DNA from: Microcaldota archaeon
GTDB taxonomy: Archaea; Micrarchaeota; Micrarchaeia; Micrarchaeales; CABMGC01
Direction of reading: 5' to 3'
DNA: 64,000 bases
Assembly (NCBI GenBank): GCA_027365175.1
Contig: DAHXNY010000001.1
Span: 181,483-245,482 of the forward strand
How positions within the stretch are numbered: the stretch's first letter is position 1; each line of letters opens with the position of its first letter. Below are positions 17,233 to 26,089 of the stretch, piece after piece. A program made the translations under genes and the position numbers. Under the pieces are notes generated by a model that was not told where the DNA came from, made no database searches, and saw nothing but the letters and a program-made list of their open reading frames with translations.

Positions 17233-17541
17233 TCATTTGTAAAAAATGCGGCGCTCCGCACCGCACTCGCATGCATAAGCGACATAACCTTTGTCAGAGG
17301 CCACCCTTACCCTTGCATTTATTCCTGGAACAAGAAGATTATGGCAGGATCTGCATATCTGCACCCTTATCTCGTCAGGCATCCTTATCCTGTAATGCGA
17401 GCTTATCTCCTCTGCTATATGTACATATCTCTTTCCCAGGCCGTGCATAGGTGAATCTGGATCTATCGATTCTTTCGCAAGCGAGAAGAGCCTTCTTATC
17501 CTGAACTCAGCGACCTCCATCTGGACCTTATTACCCTTCAA
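17233..17541 (-). CDS. rnp4: Ribonuclease P protein component 4 (Rpp21/Rpr2 family)
   Basis: This zinc-ribbon protein pairs with Rpp29 to form part of archaeal RNase P, which matures tRNA 5' ends. The 102-residue length is usual. Typical features are RIRRLFSLAKE, KRYVHIAEEISSHYRIRMP, the first zinc pair CRSC followed by NLLVPGINARVRV, and the second pair CECG before the C-terminus. It lies 3 nt downstream of a surface-protein gene on the same strand and may share its transcript. That pairing looks incidental. Confidence 0.92.
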   Translation of the reverse strand: MKGNKVQMEVAEFRIRRLFSLAKESIDPDSPMHGLGKRYVHIAEEISSHYRIRMPDEIRVQICRSCHNLLVPGINARVRVASDKGYVAYACECGAERRIFYK

Positions 17542-17544
17542 GAA

Positions 17545-18237
17545 TCATCCCCTCCTCCTGAAAAACAGGTAAGCTGCAACTGCCAGCACGATTACGATCA
17601 AAACAATTGCGTATACGTCCAAGTTTCCTCCCTGCGATGAAGTACCGGCAACCGTGGTTACTGCCGTGGTATTTGCATAAGCGGTTGTCTGCAATGAGCT
17701 TGTGGCATTGTAAATAACCGTGGTCGTTTGTGCTACGGGTACGGTGCTGACAGTGCTTACAGCTGTTCCGTTTCCATTTATTATGCTGTTTACGGAATTC
17801 TGCACGCCTATGTACTCTTCATACATCGTTCTGTTAAGTATGGTTGCGCTAACGATCTCCGTAAAGTTTGACGGGTTGCCTCCAACAGCCTGCAATTGAA
17901 TCAGGTAATAATTATTCGGCGTGTATTTTGTGGGAGAGATCAGGATCTGCCCTACAAAAGGCGGATAGCCGCTGTTGTTCAGAAGTTTTACGCTCATGTT
18001 ATATTTCGTGAACGAACTCTGGTTCAGCAATTCCAGAGTTGTGTAGCTGCTTGTATTGGAGAGAGGATAAACCACGAAATTAATGTACTTGCTCTGGTAA
18101 TTGGGAATAACAACCGATGTATTTACGAGTATTGTAGAGTAGCCTGTTACCGGCAGGGTTGAATTTGCGCTGGATCCATACGCCGTAGCTGCAAAGACGC
18201 ATACGAGAAGCATTGCATGATATATGGAAAGGCGCAT
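17545..18237 (-). CDS. Secreted, C-terminally anchored Thr/Ser-rich surface protein
   Basis: I use ATG at 18237 (230 residues) and not the track start at 18282. The shorter form begins with a proper signal peptide (AMLLVCVFAATAYGSS), and a TATA-like TTTAAATAGG falls upstream of it. The extracytoplasmic part is about 180 residues with many NxS/T sequons and a Thr-rich stalk. It ends in a single helix (AIVLIVIVLAVAAYLFF) and RRRG. This signal-stalk-anchor layout resembles archaeal S-layer or pilus-associated proteins. The family is not recognised. The RNase P gene follows after 3 nt. Confidence 0.72.
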   Translation of the reverse strand: MRLSIYHAMLLVCVFAATAYGSSANSTLPVTGYSTILVNTSVVIPNYQSKYINFVVYPLSNTSSYTTLELLNQSSFTKYNMSVKLLNNSGYPPFVGQILISPTKYTPNNYYLIQLQAVGGNPSNFTEIVSATILNRTMYEEYIGVQNSVNSIINGNGTAVSTVSTVPVAQTTTVIYNATSSLQTTAYANTTAVTTVAGTSSQGGNLDVYAIVLIVIVLAVAAYLFFRRRG

Positions 18238-18285
18238 AATATCTGATATATCTGAAATCCCAATTTTAAATAGGTATCGCATTGT

Positions 18286-19413
18286 TCAGAACAAGCCGAA
18301 TCTTTTCTTAGAGCCGTCTTTATGCTGCTCTCCAATCTCCTTCAATCTCTCCATAAGCTCCCTCTCTTCCTTTGAGAGCTCCTTAGGAACCTCTATATTT
18401 ACCACAGCTATCTCCTCCCCTATGGCACTTCCATTGAATCTCTTAATTCCCTCGTCCCTGAGAAATATTCTCTTGCCCTGCTGCGTCCCCTTCTCTACTT
18501 CTATCTGCTTGTCCCCATGCAGGAGCGTAGGTATGGATACGGTGCCGCCAAGTGCAGCTATGTAAAAAGGTACCTTTATGTCAACCATGACGCTGTCCCC
18601 GTTCCTCTTGAATATGCGGTGCCCCAGCTCCCTTATCTCTATGTAAAGGTCCCCGGCCCCATCCTTTCCAAAGTCTCCAATGCCCTCAAGGCGCAGCCTC
18701 ATGCCGTTGGTCACTCCAGCAGGCACCGCAACCTCAACATTCTCCGATGCAAGGACCCCGCCTTTTCCCGAGCAGGTCTTGCATACCTTATCATAGTATC
18801 TTCCCACACCTCCGCAATCTTCACATGGGGTGACGGTGTTTATGCTGCCGAACATGGAGCGCTGCTGCCTGTTTATGTATCCTGTGCCCTTGCATCTCGG
18901 GCACTTAACCGGCTTAGAACCAGGCTCTCCCCCGGTTCCAGAGCAGCGTGAGCACTCCTTAAGGTGCGTTATACCTATCTTCTTCTTGGTGCCTCTAGCT
19001 ATCTCCTCAAGCGTAAGGTCCATCCTGTAGAGTATGCTCTGTCCTATATCCCTCTTCTGCCTCGCCCCTCCGAAGAAGCTGCCGAAAAGGTCCTCGGATC
19101 CAAAGCCGCCGAAGTTTATGTCAAGGCCCATGTCCCTGATTATGTCCTCGAAGTTCACGCCCCTGAATATATCCTCCTGGGAGAACTGCCTGTTGAACAT
19201 CTCCGGACCATATGTATCATACTGCTTGCGCTTCTCCTCATCCCCAAGAACCGCATAAGCCTCGTTTATGTCCTGCATCTTTGTCTTAGCTTCATTGCTC
19301 TTGTTTATATCAGGGTGGTTCTTCAGCACAAGCTTCCTGTAAGCCTCTTTTATCTGGGCCTGGCTAGCGTTCTTTGGCACTCCGAGAATGCTATAGTAAT
19401 CCTTTGCCATCAT
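18286..19413 (-). CDS. dnaJ: Chaperone DnaJ (type I Hsp40)
   Basis: DnaJ delivers unfolded proteins to DnaK and triggers its ATPase. The 375-residue protein has the J domain at 3-70 with the HPD motif ([10 protein letters not shown]), a short G/F-rich segment ([13 protein letters not shown]), four CxxCxGxG-type zinc modules ([32 protein letters not shown]) and the C-terminal substrate-binding region. It is complete. A second ATG follows the first immediately (MMAKDYY). It lies 6 nt after dnaK in the HTH-grpE-dnaK-dnaJ cluster. DnaK systems are patchy in archaea and are generally thought to have come from bacteria. Confidence 0.97.
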   Translation of the reverse strand: MMAKDYYSILGVPKNASQAQIKEAYRKLVLKNHPDINKSNEAKTKMQDINEAYAVLGDEEKRKQYDTYGPEMFNRQFSQEDIFRGVNFEDIIRDMGLDINFGGFGSEDLFGSFFGGARQKRDIGQSILYRMDLTLEEIARGTKKKIGITHLKECSRCSGTGGEPGSKPVKCPRCKGTGYINRQQRSMFGSINTVTPCEDCGGVGRYYDKVCKTCSGKGGVLASENVEVAVPAGVTNGMRLRLEGIGDFGKDGAGDLYIEIRELGHRIFKRNGDSVMVDIKVPFYIAALGGTVSIPTLLHGDKQIEVEKGTQQGKRIFLRDEGIKRFNGSAIGEEIAVVNIEVPKELSKEERELMERLKEIGEQHKDGSKKRFGLF

Positions 19414-19419
19414 TCAACC

Positions 19420-21267
19420 CTATTTCTGCACTTTGAAATCAGCATCAACGCTTCCATCCCCTCCCTGTCCTGCATCAGGGCCAGGACCGGGGCCTGCTTC
19501 GGGTCCAGGCTCCCCTGCCGCTCCCTGTCCGTACATGCTTCCTCCTATCTTCTGCAGCTCCTCCCTGAGCTTGTCAAGGCCGTCCTTTATGCCCTGATAG
19601 TCATCCTTCTTTACCGCGTCCTCAAGGTCCTTCTTTATGCTGTTTATGCTGTCAGATACTTCGGAAGGTATCTTATCTTTGTAATCCTTCAGCGCCCTGT
19701 CCGTCGTGTATAGGATGGACTCGGCATCATTCTTCAACTGTATCTTTTCCAGCAGCTCCCTGTCCTGCTCAGCGTTCTGCTCCGCTTCCTTTACCTTCTT
19801 CTCAATGTCATCCCTGTTCATCTTGTTCGGCGCCATTACCTGCATGGACTGCTCCTTGCCTGTCGCCTTGTCCTTCGCATGCACATGCAGTATTCCATTC
19901 GCATCTATGTCGAAGGTAACCTCTATCTGCGGCGTTCCCCTCTTTGCAGGAGGAAGTCCTGTGAGCTCGAATCTGCCAAGCTCTATATTGTCTCTAGCAA
20001 GGCTCCTCTCTCCCTGCAATATGTGTATGTCCACCGTGGGCTGGTTGTCATCTGCCGTTGTGAATATCTGTGTCCTCTTGACAGGTATTGTCGTATTCCT
20101 TTCTATGATCTTTGTCATCACTCCTCCCATCGTCTCAAGTCCAAGGGATAACGGAGTAACGTCGAGAAGCACAACATCCTTTACCTCTCCTGTAAGCACC
20201 CCTGCCTGTATGGCTGCGCCGAACGCTACAGCCTCCATAGGATCCACCCCTCTCTCTATCTTCTTTCCAAGCAGCTGCTCTATGTACCTCTGCACTATCG
20301 GCATCCTTGTAGGCCCTCCAACAAGTATCACCTTGTCTATGTCTTTTGGCTCAAGCTTCGCATCCTTCATGGCCTGCATTACTGGCTTCGTCGTCCTCTC
20401 AACTATCTGTATGACTATCTCCTCCAGCTTCGCCCTGCTCATCTGGTATGAGAAATTAACAGGCGAGTTGTTCGCTCCCATTGCGAGGAAAGGCAGGTTT
20501 ATGTCAGTGGAAACCGTGGTAGAAAGCTCTATCTTTGCACGCTCTCCTGCCTCTCTCACTCTCTGCACCGCCTGCTTGTCCTTGGAAACATCCGTTCCTG
20601 TGCTCTTCTTTATCTCAGCAAGGAGGAATTCCACTATGGCATTATCCATATCCGTTCCTCCAAGCTGGGTATCTCCGCTTGTAGACTTGACCTCAAAGAC
20701 GCCCCCTCCGAATTCCATTATGGTTACGTCGAGAGTTCCCCCTCCGAAGTCGTATACGAGTACCTTGGCCTCTTTGGTCCCCTTGTCTATCCCGTATGCA
20801 AGAGAGGCTGCGGTTGGCTCGTTGACAAGCCTTATCACTTCAAGGCCTGCAATCTCTCCGGCATCCTTTGTAGCCTGCCTCTGGTTATCGTCAAAGTATG
20901 CAGGCACCGTTATCACCGCCTTTGTAACCTCCTCTCCAAGGAAGGCTTCAGCATCCTTCTTTATCTTCTGCAATATCGCAGCCGACAATTCCTGCGGCGA
21001 GTACTTCTTCCCGAATATATCATATTTGAAATCAGTGCCCATCTTCCTCTTGAATGCGGCTATGGTTCCTTCAGGGTTTGCGACAGCCTGCCTCCTTGCC
21101 GGTTCGCCTACAAGCCTCTGCCCGTCTTTCGTAAACGCAACATAGCTTGGGAAGGATTTTCCATAAAGCGAGGTTCCTTCCGCGCTTGGTATGAGGACCG
21201 GCCTTCCTCCTTCAAGTACTGCCGCTGCACTGTTGCTCGTTCCAAGGTCTATTCCAATAATTTTCAT
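19420..21267 (-). CDS. dnaK: Molecular chaperone DnaK (Hsp70)
   Basis: I start at ATG 21267 ([17 protein letters not shown], 615 residues). The track start at 21336 adds a Lys-rich stretch inside grpE that is out of keeping with the family. The nucleotide-binding domain shows [23 protein letters not shown], and VGGPTRMP. The linker is [13 protein letters not shown], followed by the substrate-binding domain. The tail is Gly/Pro-rich ([16 protein letters not shown]) and not the classical EEVD. Its ATG follows the grpE stop by 1 nt, so translation is probably coupled. Long antisense ORFs over this gene (19706-21145) are shadows. Confidence 0.98.
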   Translation of the reverse strand: MKIIGIDLGTSNSAAAVLEGGRPVLIPSAEGTSLYGKSFPSYVAFTKDGQRLVGEPARRQAVANPEGTIAAFKRKMGTDFKYDIFGKKYSPQELSAAILQKIKKDAEAFLGEEVTKAVITVPAYFDDNQRQATKDAGEIAGLEVIRLVNEPTAASLAYGIDKGTKEAKVLVYDFGGGTLDVTIMEFGGGVFEVKSTSGDTQLGGTDMDNAIVEFLLAEIKKSTGTDVSKDKQAVQRVREAGERAKIELSTTVSTDINLPFLAMGANNSPVNFSYQMSRAKLEEIVIQIVERTTKPVMQAMKDAKLEPKDIDKVILVGGPTRMPIVQRYIEQLLGKKIERGVDPMEAVAFGAAIQAGVLTGEVKDVVLLDVTPLSLGLETMGGVMTKIIERNTTIPVKRTQIFTTADDNQPTVDIHILQGERSLARDNIELGRFELTGLPPAKRGTPQIEVTFDIDANGILHVHAKDKATGKEQSMQVMAPNKMNRDDIEKKVKEAEQNAEQDRELLEKIQLKNDAESILYTTDRALKDYKDKIPSEVSDSINSIKKDLEDAVKKDDYQGIKDGLDKLREELQKIGGSMYGQGAAGEPGPEAGPGPGPDAGQGGDGSVDADFKVQK

Positions 21268-21268
21268 A

Positions 21269-21832
21269 TCATTCACCATCTTTCTTCTTTTCATCTTTGT
21301 CTTCTTCTTCTTCTTCGTTTTTTGTTTGTTCAGCATGTCTCTTCTTCGCCACTATCACAGATGCTGGCCTAAGCATTATCTCATTGAATGCATAACCCTT
21401 CCTTACTACCTCGAGTATAGTGCCGTCTTCCTCATTGCTCTCTTCCGCAAGGAGTATCTCCTGCTTATACGGATCATACCTTCCTGATACTTCAAGTGCC
21501 CTAAGTCCTGCGGATTTAAGCGTGCTGATGAAGTTCGAGTATATGAGGCTGATGCCCTTCGCATGCTCCTGCTTAATATCCATATTGCTTATTGCGAGCT
21601 CGAACTCGTCTATAACAGGGAGCAGCTTCGCAATTATCTCAGCCTTTCCCTTGTCAGAGGATGCATTCAGATCCTTTGCAACGCGCTTTTTGTAGTTGTC
21701 GAATTCGGCAGCAAGCCTGAGCATTCTGTCCTTAAGGTCGGCTATCTCCTTCTCAGGCGAATCTTCCTCTGTCTTTTCCTTCTTCTCAGGCTCTGCCCTT
21801 TCTTCTTTCTCTCCATCCTCTGCTTCTTGCAT
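21269..21832 (-). CDS. grpE: Nucleotide exchange factor GrpE
   Basis: GrpE swaps ADP for ATP on DnaK. The 187-residue protein has an acidic, Glu/Lys-rich N-terminal tail (about 1-28), a long coiled coil ([23 protein letters not shown]) and a beta-domain with [17 protein letters not shown]. The last 20 residues are acidic and Lys-rich. The start at 21832 lies 47 nt inside the upstream regulator gene. A later Met at DRMLRL would lose the tail but keep the core. The overlap and the 1-nt gap to dnaK indicate a single transcript. Confidence 0.95.
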   Translation of the reverse strand: MQEAEDGEKEERAEPEKKEKTEEDSPEKEIADLKDRMLRLAAEFDNYKKRVAKDLNASSDKGKAEIIAKLLPVIDEFELAISNMDIKQEHAKGISLIYSNFISTLKSAGLRALEVSGRYDPYKQEILLAEESNEEDGTILEVVRKGYAFNEIMLRPASVIVAKKRHAEQTKNEEEEEDKDEKKKDGE

Positions 21833-22235
21833 CTAAATTACCTTCAAATAAACTATCCATCCTCTGTGCGAACTCCATCATGCGGCCAAATTCTCTGTCT
21901 ATCTCGCTCTGCAGCTCCTCAAGCGTGCTCTCCATATCTTCAGAACGCAGATAATACCTTCTGCCTCTGCGCACCACAAGCCCCGAATATATGAACCTGT
22001 TGAGATGGTATATTACGGTGCTTCTTGGGAGTTCGAGCTTCTCATTCAAAACCTTGCTTGTCGTTCCCTCTCCATTGACGCTTGTCTTGATTATCTCCTT
22101 CAGCATCACAGGTTCTATATCTCCCTTCTCTCCAGACAGGCCGAAGACCCTGCAGAACCAATCCACAAGTTCCTCCGCATCCTTTCCGGAAGGCCTGCTC
22201 ACTGTCCTTATAATAATCTTATCTCCAGAGCTCAT
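21786..22235 (-). CDS. Winged-helix transcription regulator of the grpE-dnaK-dnaJ cluster
   Basis: The 149-residue protein has a central winged helix at about 40-95. GTTSKVLNEKLELPRSTVIYHLNRF is the helix-turn-helix, followed by the wing GLVVRRGRRYYLR. The C-terminal part is an amphipathic helix that could mediate dimer contacts. It is the first gene of the heat-shock cluster and overlaps grpE by 47 nt. A 16-bp palindrome sits between its TATA box and its ATG, so it is a plausible self-acting heat-shock repressor in the style of Phr. This is inference from context. The family name is not certain beyond ArsR/TrmB-like winged helix. Confidence 0.82.
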   Translation of the reverse strand: MSSGDKIIIRTVSRPSGKDAEELVDWFCRVFGLSGEKGDIEPVMLKEIIKTSVNGEGTTSKVLNEKLELPRSTVIYHLNRFIYSGLVVRRGRRYYLRSEDMESTLEELQSEIDREFGRMMEFAQRMDSLFEGNLDARSRGWRERRKGRA

Positions 22236-22241
22236 GAATGT

Positions 22242-22257
22242 ATTACGGGCATGTAAT
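22242..22257 (-). promoter_or_regulatory. Palindrome between TATA box and start of the heat-shock cluster
   Basis: ATTACGGGCATGTAAT has perfect 5-bp arms (ATTAC/GTAAT) around a 6-nt spacer. It lies 6 nt upstream of the regulator's ATG at 22235. It touches the minus-strand TATA-like TTTATATATT at about 22256-22265. In archaea a protein bound there would block preinitiation or polymerase entry. It is a candidate operator for the HTH protein encoded next to it. Confidence 0.5.
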
Positions 22258-22359
22258 ATATAAATGTTTGCTTTTTTCTAACATATATTTGTAATCTTCC
22301 AACTTTTATTTGAAAAAGATAAATATTATATAATATTGATCAAAAAGCATATCGAGTAT

Positions 22360-22647
22360 ATGAAGGTACTGTTCATAGTCCATGGCAACGTGCAGGGCGT
22401 AGGTTACAGATGGTTTGTAAAGAAAGCCGCTTTCAGGAACAACATAACGGGCAGCGTCAGGAACATGGAAGACGGAAGCGTCAGGATAATCGCCATAGCA
22501 GAAAAGGAACCGATGGATAAATTCGAGAAGGAGATACGTGTCGATATGAAAAACGGGCCTTCAGTGATGCACATAGAAAAATACGAAGAGCACTCTGGAA
22601 ACTTCCCAGAGTGCCCGGATTATAAAAAGTTCGTCATAGAGGGCTGA
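22360..22647 (+). CDS. acyP: Acylphosphatase
   Basis: The enzyme hydrolyses acyl phosphates such as carbamoyl- and acetyl-phosphate. The start at ATG 22360 gives 95 residues, the usual family size. The track's upstream TTG at 22336 adds non-family residues. The catalytic loop VHGNVQGVGYRWFVKKAA holds the conserved Arg, and the conserved Asn is in GSVRNMEDGSVRI. The ferredoxin-like fold is complete through YKKFVIEG. The gene is divergent from the heat-shock regulator. Confidence 0.93.
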   Translation: MKVLFIVHGNVQGVGYRWFVKKAAFRNNITGSVRNMEDGSVRIIAIAEKEPMDKFEKEIRVDMKNGPSVMHIEKYEEHSGNFPECPDYKKFVIEG

Positions 22648-22857
22648 TCAGATAAACAACGGCTCTCCGTCGTTATCCTCTGAGAACCTGCTGTCAGTCT
22701 TTTTCCTATCCGATATGTTGTTTGAAGCAACGTCCGCTCCCCTATATGCGCCTTTAAAGGAGGCATTTAATTCCGTATCACTGCTAATAAAAGCAGGAGC
22801 TCCTATCCAGAGCACACTTTCATAATTCCTAGTCGCCTTATTTGTCTTTATTCCCAT
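22648..22857 (-). CDS. Possible small protein, unknown
   Basis: This is a 69-residue frame that begins with ATG, abuts the acylphosphatase stop and has codon choice like its neighbours (ATA, AGG, GGA frequent). A TATA-like GATATAAATA on the minus strand lies about 40 nt upstream. The protein is polar and soluble with a Ser/Asp/Asn-rich second half and shows no motif I know. It could also be a chance frame in a 300-bp intergenic region. Confidence 0.45.
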   Translation of the reverse strand: MGIKTNKATRNYESVLWIGAPAFISSDTELNASFKGAYRGADVASNNISDRKKTDSRFSEDNDGEPLFI

Positions 22858-22945
22858 ATTGACCAGAAAATAAAATGAATATTATGGTATTTATATCTTA
22901 TCTTCAAACCTGGCAAAAAGTGAATCTCTTCTTTTAAGCGCCTGG

Positions 22946-23872
22946 TCAGTTTTTACCAACGTATGTGCTCTCCCATGACGAGCTGGAGGGCACGTCTATT
23001 GCATTTCCGTTGTATCCATTCCCGCTATAATCGCTGTAATCGCCGTTGAGCTGCCACCATGCAACAAGATTGTTTAGGTTTATCGGGGCGCCGTTGATTC
23101 CTTCTGCAAAAAGCGCGTTTACATCCCCGTAAGAGAGAGTTGCATTGTATATCTGCACATCTGCCGTATATCCGCTATTGTAATAAGCTGTGTACTGACC
23201 TGCAGAGTTCTCCCAGCAGTGGCATCTGGAAGCATTCACCCCAACATATGCTGTATTGTCTCCAGTCAATGCGGCTCCAGGGCCGGAAGCCACCAACTTC
23301 CCATTCAGATAGACATCTATCACGGAATTGCTCATAGTAACGACTCCATAATTCCATCCTCCCGGAGTCGCATTATGCGCACTGCAGTACATATCACTGG
23401 GAGTCCCGCCGCAGAGCTTGCCTGCAGGCGCAGTCCCTGCTTTGTAACCTACTGCAAGCTGCGGATAAGTGCCGTTAAACCCTACTATAACTCCTCCATA
23501 ACCGACGACCTGACCGTTGTAAACTATATTCGGCGGTTCCCAGAACCAAGCTGAGATAGTCAATGGATTTATAGAATTATTCAGATTTGCAACCATGTAA
23601 TTAGGGTTGCATATGTTAAGGTTGGGCCACCCACAAGGCAGATATGCAACGCTTTTCGGAAGGGCGTTGTTGCAAGTGCCTGCAAGGCTTATGAACTGCG
23701 TCGTAAGAGGACCGTACGGCCTTATAACGTGGCAGGCGCCTCCTGATAACGTTGGGTAAAAGTTCAAAGGATTTAGCAATCCTTCGTCAAAGAGCATGAC
23801 GAGCACCACTGCTATTATCAGGACTGCCCAGCCCCATACCATAAGATATTCGAATGCGCTTTGGAGTCTCAT
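22946..23872 (-). CDS. Pilin-like protein with class III signal region and LamG-type domain
   Basis: The 308-residue protein starts QSAFEYLMVWGWAVLIIAVV within the first 25 residues. This is the N-terminal segment that archaeal type IV pilin-like proteins carry after a short leader. The rest is large for a pilin. NLVAWWQLNGDYSDYSGNG-type segments and the VIDVYLNGKLVASG strand match a laminin-G/concanavalin-like jelly roll (about 90-300). Eight or so cysteines suggest disulfides. It may be a minor pilin or surface adhesin that binds glycans (inference). No pilus ATPase or membrane protein lies nearby. A small membrane protein is divergent from it. Confidence 0.8.
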   Translation of the reverse strand: MRLQSAFEYLMVWGWAVLIIAVVLVMLFDEGLLNPLNFYPTLSGGACHVIRPYGPLTTQFISLAGTCNNALPKSVAYLPCGWPNLNICNPNYMVANLNNSINPLTISAWFWEPPNIVYNGQVVGYGGVIVGFNGTYPQLAVGYKAGTAPAGKLCGGTPSDMYCSAHNATPGGWNYGVVTMSNSVIDVYLNGKLVASGPGAALTGDNTAYVGVNASRCHCWENSAGQYTAYYNSGYTADVQIYNATLSYGDVNALFAEGINGAPINLNNLVAWWQLNGDYSDYSGNGYNGNAIDVPSSSSWESTYVGKN

Positions 23873-23915
23873 GTTAATGTAACATATTTAATGGTAATCA
23901 ATTAAAATACTATAT

Positions 23916-24128
23916 ATGGACTTTATTTACGTGCTTGGGACCGCAGGGGCTGTAAATCCTAATTCATCAGGAAGCTCAATCCCAATAGCGCCGACAATAA
24001 CGGTGCCGCAGGGAATCCAGCCGCCACTGCCTCAGTCAGTCAACCTTCTCATCCTGGTAGCGATACTGTTAGTACTGATAATAGGATTCATTCTCTACAG
24101 GAGGCATCTGAAGAGCAAATACGGGTAA
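23916..24128 (+). CDS. Small single-pass membrane protein
   Basis: The protein has 70 residues. A Pro/Ser-rich N-terminal part (about 1-40) precedes one strong helix (VNLLILVAILLVLIIGFILY) and a basic tail (RRHLKSKYG). This orientation puts the N-terminus outside. A TATA-like motif about 30 nt before the ATG fits a leaderless transcript. It is convergent with the beta-CASP gene, with 1 nt between stops. Being divergent from the pilin-like gene, it may act with it at the surface. That is only a positional guess. Confidence 0.65.
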   Translation: MDFIYVLGTAGAVNPNSSGSSIPIAPTITVPQGIQPPLPQSVNLLILVAILLVLIIGFILYRRHLKSKYG

Positions 24129-24129
24129 A

Positions 24130-25446
24130 TCAGGTATTGTAAGACGATCCAAGCTCAGGCGCAACTGCGTTGTGCTTGTGGTCCTGGTTTATGTAGTCTA
24201 CAAATTCCTCAGCTTTGGCCTTCTCCCCGTGCACCGCATAGACATTCTTCAAGCCCTTTAGGGACTTTACAAAGTTGACCAGATGCGGCCTGTCTGCATG
24301 CGCCGAGATATGGAAGGTATTTACCTCTAAACCTACCTTTATCGTCTTATCCTCTATCTGTATCTCTTTCTTCCCGTCAAAGAGCTCCCTTCCAGGGGTT
24401 CCGACAGCCTGGTATCCTACAAGGATTAGCTTGTTCTTAGCATCCTTTGCAAGGGATTGCAGATAGTTTACTACCGGGCCTCCAGTGAGCATGCCGCTTG
24501 TCGTTACTATTATGCTTGACTCGCTGCTGTTTATTATGTTCTTGCGCTCCCCTCTTGTCTTTATTACATTGAAGTTGGTGCTCTTGAACGGATCGTCGTC
24601 ATTCATCAGGATCCTCTTCTGCAGCTCATCCCTGCAGTATATTACGTTGTGCCTGTGGATGCGCATAGCCTTCCCTATCATCCCGTCTATGTGTATAGGG
24701 ACCTTCTGCAGCCTCCCTGACTTCATATAATCATCCAGCAGAAGGAGTATCTCCTGAGCCCTGCCTACGGCAAAACTAGGCACCACTGCCTTCCCTCCTC
24801 TGGTTATCGTATCGTTCAAGCTGTTTACCATGAGGTCCATTGTCGCCTTCTCAGGCTTAAAGACATCATCCTTGCCGCTATACGTGCTCTCGGTAACCAG
24901 ATTTTCTATCTTAAGGCCCTGGTTCGATGCAGGCTCAAGCAGCTTGCTTGTAGCAAGGTTGAAATCTCCAGTATACAGGAGCCTCTCCCTGTCCGATGCT
25001 ACCTCTATCATCCCGCTGCCCAGAATATGCCCTGCTTTGAGCATTCTGAACCTGAGGTTCTTTATCTTGAACTCCTCCCCGTACTCAACTGTCTTGTGCT
25101 TCTTCTGCATTGAAGACAGGCCCTGTTTGGTTATCTCCTCAGGATTGGAGATGCGCATATAGTCGCTAATAAGCACGTTCGTGAGTTCAAACGTAGGCTT
25201 TGTAGCATATGCATACTTGTCATAACCTATGGAGTATATGTGAGGAAGGTATCCGCTGTGGTCAAGGTGAGCATGGCTCAACACTATCCCATCAACATCC
25301 TTCAATGTCTCCTTATCCAATTCTGGATATTCTATCTTCTTGCCAAGCTTTATGCCTGAGTCAAGAAGAACTTTCGTACCGTCTTCTTCTACCATTATAC
25401 AGCTTCTGCCGACTTCGCCGGCAGCGCCTAGGAATGTAATCTTCAA
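24130..25446 (-). CDS. Beta-CASP metallo-beta-lactamase RNase (CPSF-like)
   Basis: The 438-residue protein has the metallo-beta-lactamase motifs: GAAGEVGRSC, LSHAHLDHSGYLP (HxHxDH), GHILGSGMIEV and YTGDFN. It also has the beta-CASP signatures VTESTYSG, VPSFAVGRAQEILLLL, TTSGMLTGGP and HISAHADRPHLV. The overall form matches archaeal aCPSF2-type or RNase J-like enzymes that act on RNA 3' or 5' ends. There is no N-terminal KH domain, unlike aCPSF1. Its start overlaps the coiled-coil gene upstream by 4 nt, so the two are probably translated together. Confidence 0.92.
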   Translation of the reverse strand: MKITFLGAAGEVGRSCIMVEEDGTKVLLDSGIKLGKKIEYPELDKETLKDVDGIVLSHAHLDHSGYLPHIYSIGYDKYAYATKPTFELTNVLISDYMRISNPEEITKQGLSSMQKKHKTVEYGEEFKIKNLRFRMLKAGHILGSGMIEVASDRERLLYTGDFNLATSKLLEPASNQGLKIENLVTESTYSGKDDVFKPEKATMDLMVNSLNDTITRGGKAVVPSFAVGRAQEILLLLDDYMKSGRLQKVPIHIDGMIGKAMRIHRHNVIYCRDELQKRILMNDDDPFKSTNFNVIKTRGERKNIINSSESSIIVTTSGMLTGGPVVNYLQSLAKDAKNKLILVGYQAVGTPGRELFDGKKEIQIEDKTIKVGLEVNTFHISAHADRPHLVNFVKSLKGLKNVYAVHGEKAKAEEFVDYINQDHKHNAVAPELGSSYNT

Positions 25447-25952
25447 TTCATCACCGAATTATCTTCTTCTTTCTTGCTTTCTTCCTTGTTTATTATGGCG
25501 ATGTCGGCAATGCTTATCTCCTGCGGCTTCTGCTGGTGCCTTCCCTCCCCATGCTGAGGCTCCCTTCTTCTCCTTTCGCTGCCGCTTATCCTTCTCATCT
25601 CGTTGTAATGATCATCGAGTTTTTTGTTGGATTCCTTAAGCTGTTCGACCATCGTCTCTATCTGTTTATTCATTTCTTCTATTCTTTTGTCTATGAACTC
25701 TACCTTCTTCTTCAATCTGTAGCTCTTTGTCGCTTCATTGAGCTCCTTCTCAATAGCATTTCTCTTCCTTACAAGATCTCTTTCAGCATCGAGCGTGAAT
25801 GCCTCCGTAGATATCCTGAAGTCAATCTCATTCTTCCTCTTCCTCAGGTATCTTATGTCCTTTGTCTTCTCATGGCTGATCTGAGCCAGCTTGGATACTG
25901 CTGCCTTTTCGTCAAGCTTGTAAAGGAGCCTGCGCTTCGTAGCCCTTATCAT
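25443..25952 (-). CDS. Coiled-coil protein, start uncertain
   Basis: The track gives 169 residues from ATG 25952. They are almost all charged helix (KKKVEFIDKRIEEMNKQI) with a polar C-terminal tail. The frame remains open upstream through the 137-nt gap and into the end of the glycosyltransferase gene. The upstream part also looks like real helix (KQDRLEEIRKQIEEERKK), yet it has no ATG, GTG or TTG. So translation may start at a rare codon, or the segment may be joined by frameshift to the upstream gene, or 25952 may be right. It overlaps the RNase gene by 4 nt and may be its partner. Confidence 0.7.
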   Translation of the reverse strand: MIRATKRRLLYKLDEKAAVSKLAQISHEKTKDIRYLRKRKNEIDFRISTEAFTLDAERDLVRKRNAIEKELNEATKSYRLKKKVEFIDKRIEEMNKQIETMVEQLKESNKKLDDHYNEMRRISGSERRRREPQHGEGRHQQKPQEISIADIAIINKEESKKEEDNSVMN

Positions 25953-26089
25953 ATTCGCTATGGAAGCCCCCTTCTTCCGCTCCTCCTCTATCTGCTTCCT
26001 AATCTCCTCTAGCCTATCTTGCTTCTCACTCTTATGATGGGTAGGCGCCGCTTCTGCAGCTGCCTTGTTGTTTCCGTTCTCTATTTCGC

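Noticed and set aside
19706-21145. 479-codon plus-strand ORF opposite dnaK, and similar long antisense ORFs opposite rtcB (8066-8995), geranylgeranyl reductase (48757-49419) and smc (40327-41046)
   Set aside because: Each lies fully or almost fully antisense to a clearly conserved gene, and the translations are low-complexity (Ser/Leu/Tyr-rich) with no motif. They are shadows of the codon use of the real genes.
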